A DNA stretch of 64,000 nucleotides, taken from assembly GCA_023213315.1 (NCBI GenBank), contig JAKCPI010031558.1, positions 1-64,000 on the forward strand. The letters run 5' to 3'. The notes beneath the pieces are model-generated. The model was not told the DNA's origin, did no database searches, and was given only the letters and a program-made list of their open reading frames with translations. Shown here piece after piece: positions 35,701 through 48,753 of the stretch; within the stretch, counting starts at the first letter, position 1, and the number at the start of each line of letters is the position of its first letter. Origin of the DNA: Euborellia annulipes. Lineage: Eukaryota > Arthropoda > Insecta > Dermaptera > Anisolabididae. The position numbers and the translations under genes are program-made.

Positions 35701-38700
35701 ATTACATTCAAAAAATTAATTTAAATTTTAATTATACACTGTAGGGCCTACATAATGTTTTATTAGAGATCCTCAAATTAATTTCTGTCCTATCAATTTT
35801 TTTTTTTAGTTCAACCAATCAACGTAGATTCTCATGAAGTGCTTTTCAAAAAATATACCATAATTACTCTCCCTTGGGAATATAAATATTACTACCGATT
35901 TCGTTAATCCCAATTATGAAATCTTGCAAAGGATCTTAAAATGTGAATTTATATAAAACTTAATGTCCTAACACAGGAAACCATGATTGCTTCACTCATT
36001 AATTCATTTGCAAACTTAAATAATAATAAATTATTTAATTTAATATGTCTACTGTTAGGTACATTTCCCAAACTTAAACAAGGTTTAAATAGGTTATATT
36101 GTATTTCAGGGGCGTATATAAGGATGGGGGCGAGGGGACCCGGGTCCCCCCCGAAAATTTTCAAATCTATATACATATAAACTGGTATATGGCCAATATC
36201 TATATTATTATGGACAATTTCTATATTTTTGTTTGAAAAAGCATAAATAAAAGTAATAAAAAAAGTAGTAAAAAAATGAAATATATGAATTCTGTATATA
36301 AGCATCTTTTTAATAAAACTTTTTTTCTTAGAGAGGGCCCAGGCCCCTCGGGGTTCAAGTGAAAACGGAAATATTTAGATTAAAAAAAAAAATTAATGGA
36401 AATTTGTCTTTGAGAAGGCACTGGCCCCTCGGGGTTCAGGTGAAAACGGAAAAATTTGGATTAAAAAAAAATTTTTTATGAAAATTTCTCTTTGAGAGGG
36501 CTGGGTCCATCGGGGTATATCCTGTTTTTAAAAATATTTTTGTGTATGGGGGGGGGGGGGGGAGATATTTAAAAATGAGTTCGCCCTTTGCTGTATTGCC
36601 CTTATTCCAAATCACACTCCCCCATCCATTCCAATCAATTCCTTATTATTTTAATTATTAGCATAATTATAAATTATTCAAATAAATAAAAGTGAAAATT
36701 TTTAGTTATATTGGAATGTTATCTATTTTTATTAAAAATTATCATTTTAGATTTGGAGGTATCTTCTAATCCTGAGAATCGTTCTCATTCTTTTGTTGAA
36801 ATTTTACCTGCTCCGGATTTGACTTTGAAACGTGGTAAAGAGAGTGAAATGGAATTTGCGGCAACTAAATCACCGATCCTTTCATCAACCACAAATGGAA
36901 GACGCACCACCCTTTACCGTAATTACAAACCAGTGCATCCGACATTGCCCTCAAACGTCCACCAGGAACCTGCTCCAGTTGTTGAGGACGTGATCGAGGA
37001 CACCTCAATGCCTACTATATTGTACGGACATAATCATAATGATTCTGAGAGTGAGTTACTTTCTCAAACATAGATAATTTTTAGAAATTCCTTAATTTAT
37101 AATTGTAACTTCGCTTTCAATTAACAATTTTCTTTAATATATAATCTTAACATAATTACTCGATATCAAAATCATTTTGATTAAAATAAGGACCGATTTC
37201 TTCATCCTTGGACAATTAGTTTGGTTAAGAGACTTAACCATGTAATGAAGAAACTTTCAATACCCAATCTTATAATAAAAAAATATACCACATCTCATCA
37301 TTTTATTTTTAAAAGAAGAAATATTTTGTTTTATTTTCGACGGATGCAGTCCACAAACTTGAAATTCACGTTGCTTCTTTTTTGGAGTCAGGATTATTTT
37401 ATAATCTATTTACAATTAGTGATTCCGTTAAAGTTGAATGAATTAAAAAAAAAAGTATTTCTTTATTTTAGCATCTCAATTTTTATTGCCATAAGCGACT
37501 TTAATAACTTAAACCTGTCATGCATAATATGTAATTCATATATATATTATTCTTACATAACTATTATATTAATAATAACATATAATAATCTTACAGATTT
37601 TATCACGGACAATTTAAAATCTATCTGTCTTTCTCCCTTGTTTTTATTTTCTCTTAATAATTCAATTAGCTTTATATTTATATAGAAAATAAAATTTATT
37701 CTTTCTCTTTTAGTGGCCTGCTTTTCTCCACGTTTGAATATGTGTCGAGGTGTGTTACCCTATGATCTAACAACTTTACCAAGAGTTGATCTGGTTCCTG
37801 GGGCGTCCACGCAGGGTCAACTCGAACAGGCTCTTCCTTATTTCGAGATGGTCCTGGAATCTGGATGTAGTGCAAGGGCCAGGCAATTTCTGTGCTCGCT
37901 TCTAGAACCAGCTTGTCAGCCACCGGGTCGGACAGTTCTACCTCCGTGTCGAAAAGCTTGCAAGGGTGAGGAAAACATTTCATAATAAAAAATATAAAAT
38001 ATTCTATTATTAAAAATTCTGATGACCGCACAACACACAACATTTTCTTCATATGCTGATTCAGAGGAGATTTATATCAATTAAATTGACTTTGCAGCCT
38101 CTTTCCCTCTATGGCGAAGAAGCTTCAAAGTCAATTTAATTCACATTTTCTTACCTTACTCTCCTATTCGAAAGTCTTATGTCAACCCAGATTTTTTTTG
38201 TGCCGAAATTTATTTAGTTACCGGTAGTATATTAAAATCCAAGAGGTAAAATTTATACCAAATCAGAGGATAATATTTATATTTTCTTTGAAATATTTGA
38301 CTATGACTACGGGTTCTAAATGACAAAATATAATTATTTATTAAACAATATAAATACTGTATAACGTTTCGACTGCTTATTCTGCAGTCGTTTCAAGTAC
38401 TGTGCACTTGCTCTCAAGTGAACTAATCTGGAACTAACCTCTAAGGGACCAATACGTATCAACAACGTGAGCGCCATATAATATTATGAAGTTAAATACG
38501 CAGTCGAAAGGTTGTACAGTATTTATATTTTTAATAAATAATTAATTCAAAATGTGGTCCATAATTAAAAACGCCAATAATAATAATAATATAAACCACA
38601 AAAGCTTTAATAAACACAAAAAAGAACTTAAATAAATATTTAAAAAATATTTGACTAGATTTTTTGATAAAAAATTATCCCTATTGAGCTGAGTCCACCC

Positions 38701-41700
38701 ATACAATTTAAGTTCATTAAAGATTGCAGAACATCTTTTAGATTAAAATGGATAATAATAGCCTTCCATAGTTAAAAACAACCAAATTATATATAGTTAG
38801 TAGAGTAACCTATTAAAGGTTTAGGTCAAATAGATTTAAAAGAATAGATTAGAAATAATCTGTGAAAATTCACCTTATTACAGATTTATGATTAAGTCCG
38901 TGCCGTTTGGAAATATTTATTATCAGGGGGGGGGGGATTTGGGATTTGTTTCAAGCAGAAATAGTTTTCTGGGCCAATTTATTATTATTTTAATTTTAGT
39001 TAATGTAAATAGCGATTTGGAAAGGATGACCAATACTATTAAAATTTGTTAACATTTAAAAAAGATTCTGATTCATGAGTTTCTCAGGACATTATTTTGA
39101 TTCTTACATACCCAGTGGCGCACCGAGGGGGGGCGGCCCGCCCCAGGCCCCGAACCAACATAGGCCCCATATAACCCCTTTGAGAGGCCCCGGGGCCCTT
39201 GCGGCAGGGCCGGATCTAAGGGCGTGAAAAAATTGAGGTTCCGCGAAAAAAAATGTTTCGCGGCGGCAAACTTCGGCTCCGCGGCGGCAAATTTTGGTTC
39301 CCAGGAAAAATTTTGGTTCCGCGAAAAAAAAAAATGTTCCGCGGCGGCAAATTTTGGTTCCGCGGGCGTCAAAAATTTGGCGTCTCTAAAAAAAGGTAAA
39401 ATATTTTTTCGAATAATAAATTTTTGAGATCAGGAAAAATTTTTACCCCCTTTTTTCTAAGAAACTAAATTTTTTTTCACACGAAATTTTTTGCGGAACA
39501 TTTTTTCTATTGCGGAACCAAAGTTGTTCATCCTGCGGAAAAATTTGTTGCGCTGATGTCTGTATATCCCTATTTATGTATATGTGTTTGGGAAATTTCG
39601 GGGGGTCCGGGCCCCCTCGCCCCCCCTTATATAAGCCCCTGGAGCAGATACACTAGATTACCTAGTACTAGAGATTATTGTCATTGACGAATTTAAATGG
39701 CTCTAACCCTCCATAGAGGGATTATTTTGGAGTACTTTTCAAAGTGCTTTTGACCAGTACAAAATAATGGATGTCATATAAAGAATATTTTCGGACGTAA
39801 GCCCGGCTAGGCTTGCCAGGTTTTCCCTATCTTTTTTTATTTAATTTTATTTCATATTTATTTTGACCCTTTTAACTATTTCTAAATAACAAAGATTTCA
39901 TCAAATAGAACTTTTCTATTATTGGCCATAAATTCTATTAAATAAGAAACCTTTCAAGTTGCTTACTTTGCAAATGGCATTTCGATTTTTTTTTCGACAT
40001 ATTCCGGATTCAATCGAATGTTTTTTCGATGACAAAATTCCGCTCCCACCTTCTTACCAGCTTTGTTATCTTTTTCGTTCAAGGCTGGCCAGAGTTTACA
40101 TGATTCTGATATAATGATCACTAACCGATTGCAATCGTACTTTGATGTATGATTTAAGAACAATGTTAATTGCATCTCGTTTCACCATTCTTATGAACAC
40201 TAGTTATGTTAAGCTGTCTAGTAAATGGCTGAAAACTAATCACGGTTATTCGTAATCGTAAGCTCGCACGATTAAATATTAAATATTCATTTGATATCTA
40301 TCTTAAGCTATGTATATATATCAATGACCTTTTTCTTTCTTTGCTGGAATAATCATTGCAAGGCTAGTTGGTTAGTCACCCGAATGACAGATGGAATTCC
40401 AGCGGTGACTAAACCTATTCATCTTGAATTAAATTCATTTTCAATACGTTTCAAGGCCACTAAATCAATGAAATGTATATCTTTTCTATTTGTTAAATAT
40501 TTAATTTAGAAATAAATAAATAAATAGTGGGCTTCTCAGGGCCGGAACTAGGAGATTTTTTAGGGGGGGGGGCAAAATTTAATTTGCCGCCCCCTCCTTA
40601 AAATTTTCCCTGATCTCAACAATTTTTCTGCGAAAAAATTTATTTTTTCGCGGAACCAAATTTTCGCGTCCGAAAAAATATTTTACCGTTTTTTTAGAGA
40701 CGCAAAATTTTTGCCGCCCACGTAACCAAAAATTTTTATCTTTCTTTAATTGCCGCTCCCCTGATATCTGCCGCCCGGGGCACGTTGCCACCCCCCCCCC
40801 CCCCCCCTAGACCGGCTCTGGGAGCTTCTTTAAAAACAGTGATGTCATTTCAACTTTTCTTGGGGGGGGGGCAAACTTTTTGTTTCTTAAAATTTTCTTA
40901 TAAATAGGTATCTCAAATTTGTCCAAAAGGTATTTAATTTAATTAATTTTTTAATTTTTTACTGTTTTTATAGCCGTAGATAAATTTTGAATTATTTAGA
41001 ATAATATAAAATTTAAATGAGAGGGTAGAAAATGAGAGATGCAGCTAAGGTTTTTTCTTTATTTATTTAATCCACACGGCTGATTTTTTGAACCCTCTTC
41101 AGAGCTGGCGAAAAGTCATTATGAAAGTGTCATAGTGGAATTTATATATTTTTGAACCAAAGTCTTATATAATAAATATATACACTGTAAAATGTACTGT
41201 TAATTTTATGTACCTGGTCATCGCATACTGTGTATATATTTATTATATATATCTTTGGTTTAACAATGTATAAAATCCACTATGCCACTTTCATAATGAC
41301 TTTTCGCCAGCTCTGAAGATGTTTCAAACACGAAACCGAAACGTCAGTCTTGCGGATTAAATAAATAAAGAAAAAACTTTAGCTGCATCTCTCATTTTCT
41401 ACCCTCACCCCCAAATGACTTCACTGTTTAAAAATCATTAACCTTGAATAGGTTGAATTAGACTTATTTTAATTAAGAAAGATGAAGGTTTTTTTAATTA
41501 TGCCATGATACGAATTTTTTCCTTGATGATGAGGAAGACCTATGTACTTTTTTTTCTCAATACCGGAAATCCTGTCAAAGTATAAACAAAGTTCAAGAAC
41601 AAAGCCATTGTTTTATGATTGGAACCTTTATAAATGTTAAGAAGTTATTGTTTAAATCAGAGGTAGGCGATTTAACTTGCAAGGTACCTAGTAACCTTTG

Positions 41701-44700
41701 ATGTTAAATAATAAATATTTTTTACATATCCAGAAACCTCACTCTCATTTAAGTCAAAATAAATGAATTTTTTTTTTTTGAAAATTAGAAACTTTTCTAA
41801 GCATTTTTCCAAAATTACAAAATTGAAAAAAAAAATCAAGTTGTAGAAATTTTTTCGTTATATCACTTTAATTCCTTCTAAAAAATTTAACTTCTTCTGT
41901 CCTCGCCATTATTAATCCCGCGGTGCGGGGTCGGCGGACCTTACTCTCCCCCTCCACCCCCCCCCCCTCCCCCCCCTATCCAGTGCTGTTGTCTCTGACA
42001 GGCCAATCTCGGTCATATCTCTCTTGATCCGGTGAAGCCAAGTCATCCTAAAAAATTTAACTTATTAAATAAAATTACACAATAAATAAATATAAAATTA
42101 TTGGGTACAAAACTCCTACTGACCCGTGTAGATAATTTATAATTGTATCGAAGCATAAAATACCATCTTTTATATTATTATAATAACTTTTTTTGTTTGT
42201 TATTTATTAGAATAATACACCGCCAAAACGTCTTATCCTGTTAACCTGGACAATCCTAATTTGGCTGATATCTCCAATTCTCCACTATAATCACATCATA
42301 GCCACAACCTCAAAAGCGAATAATAATTTTTTTTTTTTTTTTTATTGTGTAAATATCCGTATTTTTGAAAAAATGCATGCTTTATTAAAAAAGTTTCTAA
42401 TTTTCAAAAAAAAAAAAAAAAAAAATTTATTTATTTTGACTTAAGGTTGAATTACACGGAGCGACTTTACTAGCTACTCATTTACAAACTGCTAGTAAAC
42501 TCGCTCCATGTAATAATAGGCTAGTAAATTCAGCCACTCGCTGAGTCTCAGCGAGTAAAGTTGAAAGACCCGGTTTTAAATGAGAATGAGGTTCCTGGAT
42601 TTGTAAAAAATATTAATTAACATTTTAAAATTTTATCAACATTTTGCAAATCGGCGCCTATATTAAATATCCCAATCAATATTCCGAGTCATTTAACTAA
42701 TCTGAAAATCTCCTAGTGTGAAACGTTTGTAATCCGATTCAGATTTAGATCGATCTTTTTGATATCGAAGTTCACCTTGATCCTTTCGTATTGTAAATAT
42801 GTGACCTCGTACGTTTTCCATTGATGGATCGTGGGTGTGCGTGCAATATTGCATGTGTGTGTGTGTGTGTATATATCTTTTCTTTAAATGTCTGCGTGAG
42901 GAATGCAACCGGAATTTTTGTCGACACTTAACACGTGGATTATCAATTGGTCACGTGTATCAAAACAAAGAGAGTACAATAAATTTAACAAAACTTGCTT
43001 TTTTCTCCTTCCTTTTTCTTTTATTATTTTCTTCAAGGATTGACTATATAAAGGTATTATAACTGAAATATTAATTAGGCTTATATCAATTTCGTAAATT
43101 ATTTTATTATTGTATTGACTTATAATTTTTTAAAATAATTTACTGATTAGCCCTGCAGAGGCGTACCGAGGCAGTTGGGGGCCTGGGGCGGCACTAGAAG
43201 CGGGGGGCCTTATATTGAATTTTTTTTTTTTTGGGGGGCTGCTCATCTTTAAATATCCTTCTCCTCCATACACAAAAATATTTTTAAAATACCGTATATC
43301 CCTGAACCCCAAGGGCCCCGGGGCCTCTCAAAGGGAAATTTTGATTAAATTTTGTTTTTACTTGAGCCCTGAGGGCCCCGGGGCCTCTCAAAGAGAAATT
43401 TTCATTAAATTTTGTTTTTACTTGAGCCTTGAGGGCCCCGGGGCCTCTCAAAGGGAAATTTTCATTAAATTTTTGTTTTTTTTATCTAAATTTTTCCATT
43501 TTTACTTGAGCCCTAAGGGCCCCGGGGCCTCTCAAAGAGAAATTTTCATTAAATTTTGTTTTTACTTGAGCCCTGAGGGCCCCGGGGCCTCTCAAAGAGA
43601 AATTTTCATTAAATTTTGTTTTTACTTGAGCCCTGAGGGCCCCGGGGCCCCTCAAAGGGAAATTTTCATTAAATTTTGTTTTTACTTGAGCCCTGAGGGC
43701 CCCGGGGCCTCTCAAAGGGAAATTTTCATTAAATTTTGTTTTTTTTTTATCTAAATTTTTCCATTTTTACTTGAGCCCTGAGGGCCCCGGGGCCTCTCAA
43801 AGAGAAATTTTCATTAAATTTTGTTTTTACTTGAGCCCTGAGGGCCCCGGGGCCTCTCAAAGAGAAATTTTCATTAAATTTTGTTTTTACTTGAGCCCTG
43901 AGGGCCCTGGGGCCTCTCAAAGGGAAATTTTCATTAAATTTTCTTTTTTTATCTAAATTTTTCCATTTTTACTTGAGCCCTGAGGGCCCCGGGGCCTCTC
44001 AAAGAGAAATTTTCATTAAATTTTGTTTTTACTTGAGCCCTGAGGGCCCCGGGGCCTCTCAAAGAGAAATTTTCATTAAATTTTGTTTTTACTTGAGCCC
44101 TGAGGGCCCCGGGGCCTCTCAAAGAGAAATTTTCATTAAATTTTGTTTTTACTTGAGCCCTGAGGGCCCCGGGGCCTCTCAAAGAGAAATTTTCATTAAA
44201 TTTTGTTTTTACTTGAGCCCTGAGGGCCCCGGGGCCTTTCAAAGGGAAATTTTCATTAAATTTTGTTTTTACTTGAGCCCTGAGGGCCCCGGGGCCTCTC
44301 AAAGAGAAATTTTCATTAAATTTTGTTTTTACATGAGCCCTGAGGGCCCCGGGGCCTCTCAAAGAGGGAAATTTTCATTAAATTTTGTTTTTACTTGAGC
44401 CCTGAGGGCCCCGGGGCCTTTCAAAGGGAAATTTTCATTAAATTTTGTTTTTTTTATCTAAATTTTTCCATTTTTACTTGAGCCCTGAGGGCCCCGGGGC
44501 CTCTCAAAGAGAAATTTTCATTAAATTTTGTTTTTACTTGAGCCCTGAGGGCCCCGGGGCCTCTCAAAGAGAAATTTTCATTAAATTTTGTTTTTACTTG
44601 AGCCCTGAGGGCCCCGGGGCCTCTCAAAGAGAAATTTTCATTAAATTTTGTTTTTACTTGAGCCCTGAGGGCCCCGGGGCCTTTCAAAGGGAAATTTTCA

Positions 44701-47700
44701 TTAAATTTTGTTTTTACTTGAGCCCTGAGGGCCCTGGGGCCTCTCAAAGAGAAATTTTCATTAAATTTTGTTTTTACATGAGCCCTGAGGGCCCCGGGGC
44801 CTCTCAAAGAGAAATTTTCATTAAATTTTGTTTTTACTTGAGCCCTGAGGGCCCCGGGGCCTTTCAAAGGGAAATTTTCATTAAATTTTGTTTTTTTTAT
44901 CTAAATTTTTCCATTTTTACTTGAGCCCTGAGGGCCCCGGGGCCTCTCAAAGAGAAATTTTCATTAAATTTTGTTTTTACTTGAGCCCTGAGGGCCCCGG
45001 GGCCTCTCAAAGAGAAATTTTCATTAAATTTTGTTTTTACTTGAGCCCTGAGGGCCCCGGGGCCTCTCAAAGAGAAATTTTCATTAAATTTTGTTTTTAC
45101 TTGAGCCCCTGAGGGCCCCGGGGCCTTTCAAAGGGAAATTTTCATTAAATTTTGTTTTTACTTGAGCCCTGAGGGCCCCCGGGGCCTCTCAAAGAGAAAT
45201 TTTCATTAAATTTTGTTTTTACATGAGCCCTGAGGGCCCCGGGGCCTCTCAAAGAGAAATTTTCATTAAATTTTGTTTTTACTTGAGCCCTGAGGGCCCC
45301 GGGGCCTCTCAAAGGGAAATTTTCATTAAATTTTGTTTTTACTTGAGCCCTGAGGGCCCCGGGGCCTCTCAAAGGGAAATTTTCATTAAATTTTGTTTTT
45401 TTTATCTAAATTTTTCCATTTTTACTTGAGCCCTGAGGGCCCCGGGGCCTCTCAAAGAGAAATTTTCATTAAATTTTGCTTTTACTTGAGCCCTGAGGGC
45501 CCCGGGGCCTCTCAAAGAGAAATTTTCATTAAATTTTGTTTTTACTTGAGCCCTGAGGGCCCCGGGGCCTCTCAAAGGGAAATTTTCATTAAATTTTGTT
45601 TTTTTTATCTAAATTTTTCCATTTTTACTTGAGCCCCGAGGGCCCCGGGGCCTCTCAAAGAGAAATTTTCATTAAATTTTGTTTTTACTTGAGCCCCGAG
45701 GGCCCCGGGGCCTCTCAAAGAGAAATTTTCATTAAATTTTGTTTTTACTTGAGCCCTGAGGGCCCCGGGGCCTCTCAAAGAGAAATTTTCATTAAATTTT
45801 GTTTTTACTTGAGCCCTGGAGGGCCCCGGGGCCTCTCAAAGGGAAATTTTCATTAAATTTTGTTTTTACTTGAGCCCCTGAGGGCCCCGGGGCCTCTCAA
45901 AGAGAAATTTTCATTAAATTTGTTTTTACATGAGCCCTGAGGGCCCCGGGGCCTCTCAAAGAGAAATTTTCATTAAATTTTGTTTTTACTTGAGCCCTGA
46001 GGGCCCCGGGGCCTTTCAAAGGGAAATTTTCATTAAATTTTGTTTTTTTTATCTAAATTTTTCCATTTTTACTTGAGCCCTGAGGGCCCCGGGGCCTCTC
46101 AAAGAGAAATTTTCATTAAATTTTGTTTTTACTTGAGCCCTGAGGGCCCCGGGGCCTCTCAAAGAGAAATTTTCATTAAATTTTGTTTTTACTTGAGCCC
46201 TGAGGGCCCCGGGGCCTCTCAAAGAGAAATTTTCATTAAATTTTGTTTTTACTTGAGCCCTGAGGGGCCCCGGGGCCTTTCAAAGGGAAATTTTCATTAA
46301 ATTTTGTTTTTACTTGAGCCCTGAGGGCCCCGGGGCCTCTCAAAGAGAAATTTTCATTAAATTTTGTTTTTACATGAGCCCTGAGGGCCCCGGGGCCTCT
46401 CAAAGAGAAATTTTCATCAATTTTGTTTTCACTTGAGCCCTGAGGGCCCCGGGGCCTCTCAAAGGGAAATCTTCATTGGAAATTTTGTTTTTACTTGAGC
46501 CCCGAGGGCCCCGGGGCCTCTCAAAGAGAAATTTTCATTAAATTTTGTTTTTTTTCTATTTTTCCATTTTACTTGAGCCCTGAGGGCCCCGGGGCCTCTC
46601 AAAGAGAAATTTTCATTAAATTTTGTTTTTACTTGAGCCCTGAGGGCCCCGGGGCCTCTCAAAGAGAAATTTTCATTAAATTTTGTTTTTACTTGAGCCC
46701 TGAGGGCCCCGGGGCCTCTCAAAGAGAAATTTTCATTAAATTTTGTTTTTTTTATCTAAATTTTCCCATTTTTACTTGAGCCCTGAGGGCCCCGGGGCCT
46801 CTCAAAGAGAAATTTTCAATAAATTTTGTTTTTACTTGAGCCCTGAGGGCCCCGGGGCCTCCCAAAGAGAAATTTTCATTAAATTTTGTTTTTACTTGAG
46901 CCCTGAGGGCCCCGGGGCCTCTCAAAGGGAAATTTTCATTAAATTTTGTTTTTACCTAAATTTTTCCTTTTTACTTGAGCCCTGAGGGCCCCGGGGCCTC
47001 TCAAAGAGAAATTTTCATTAAATTTTGTTTTTACTTGAGCCCTGAGGGCCCCGGGGCCTCTCAAAGGGAAATTTTCATTAAATTTTTTTTTATGGGGGCC
47101 CGGGGCCGGGGCCGGGGGGCGGCGGGACGTAGCCCTGATTTACAACAATACGTCTAACCTTTTACTTCCTCCAAACTATATCTGTGTACATTTGGAAAAG
47201 TTTTATGACTATGTCAAAATTTTGATGGAAAAACACTTTTGAAGGTCCCGGTTAGTAGTCCGGAATATGATCTGTATTTGGAAAAAATCACAAAATGGAA
47301 AAGGGCTACGAGTTGAAATTTAAGTAAGTACCCTGCTGGCATGTAATTTGGAAGTTTTGAATAAAATCGACCAAAGAGTCAGTGGCGCAACCAGGATTTG
47401 CTCCTGGGGGGGGGTTTTGACTAGACGCGCAGCCCCTCTTTGCAGAGGCGTACCGAGGCAGTTGGGGGCCTGGGGCGGAACTAGAAGAGGGGGCCTTATA
47501 TTGAATTTTTTTTTTTTTTGGGGGGGGTGGTCATCTTTTAATATCCCTCTCCTCCATACACAAAAACATTTTTAAAATACCGTATATCCCTGAACCCCAA
47601 GGGGTATTTTCATTAAATTTTCTTTTTTTTATCTAAATTTTCCCATTTTTACTTGAGCCCCAAGGGCCCCGGGGCCTCTCAAAGAGAAATTTTCATTAAA

Positions 47701-48722
47701 TTTTGTTTTTACTTGAGCCCTGAGGGCCCCGGGGCCTCTCAAAGAGAAATTTTCAATAAATTTTGTTTTTTTATCTAAATTTTCCCATTTTTACTTGAGC
47801 CCTGAGGGCCCCGGGGCCTCTCAAAGAGAAATTTTCAATAAATTTTGTTTTATCAAATCCCTTTTTACTTGAGCCCCAAGGGCCCCGGGGCCTCTCAAAG
47901 AGAAATTTTCAATAAATTTTGTTTTTACTTGAGCCCTGAGGGCCCCGGGGCCTCTCAAAGAGAAATTTTCAATAAATTTTGTTTTTACTTGAGCCCTGAG
48001 GGCCCCGGGGCCTCTCAAAGAGAAATTTTCATTAAATTTTGTTTTTACTTGAGCCCTGAGGGCCCCGGGGCCTCTCAAAGAGAAATTTTCAATAAATTTT
48101 GTTTTTACTTGAGCCCTGAGGGCCCCGGGGCCTCTCAAAGAGAAATTTTCAATAAATTTTGTTTTTACTTGAGCCCTGAGGGCCCCGGGGCCTCTCAAAG
48201 AGAAATTTTCATTAAATTTTGTTTTTACTTGAGCCCTGAGGGCCCCGGGGCCTCTCAAAGAGAAATTTTCATTAAATTTTGTTTTTACTTGAGCCCTGAG
48301 GGCCCCGGGGCCTCTCAAAGAGAAATTTTCAATAAATTTTGTTTTTTACTTGAGCCCTGAGGGCCCCGGGGCCTCTCAAAGAGAAATTTTCAATAAATTT
48401 TGTTTTTACTTGAGCCCTGAGGGCCCCGGGGCCTTTCAAAGGGAAATTTTCATTAAATTTTTTTTTTTATAAATATATGGGGGCCTATGCCGGCTCGGGG
48501 CGTGGGGCGGACCGGCCCCCTCGCCCCCCCCCCTCGGTACGCCACTGCCTCTTTGGCTGCCGGAGCGCCTAGATGGGGGTCTTCGGCCCCTGCCATCCCC
48601 CCCCCCCAATGGCTCGGGTCTGCCGACATCGGACCTTCTCGGTCCAGGGAGATGTGTAACTTTAATATAAAATTTCATCCTCATAGCTCAATTCCTTCAT
48701 GCTTTAAATTGAACCCAGCCAG

Positions 48723-48753
<31 letters not shown>

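Noticed and set aside
37221..37685. 154-codon frame in intron 3
   Set aside because: Composition is dominated by Ile, Asn, Phe and Leu as expected from AT-rich DNA, and it lies between two well-supported exons.
36108..39642. Similar inverted ends (CAGGGGCGTATATAAGG and CTTATATAAGCCCCTG) that could bound one 3.5-kb transposon carrying exons 3 and 4
   Set aside because: Flanking 8-mers differ (TTGTATTT and GAGCAGAT), and the exons are in phase with the rest of the gene; two separate partial elements are simpler.
43310..47090. Regular repeats resembling a CRISPR array
   Set aside because: Units are contiguous 60-bp copies with no unique spacers, no cas genes, and the context is an animal genome.
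43215..48360. Many long open frames on both strands with a 20-residue repeat ([13 protein letters not shown] / [13 protein letters not shown])
   Set aside because: The 60-bp minisatellite period is a multiple of three and lacks stops in several frames, so these frames are artefacts of the array.
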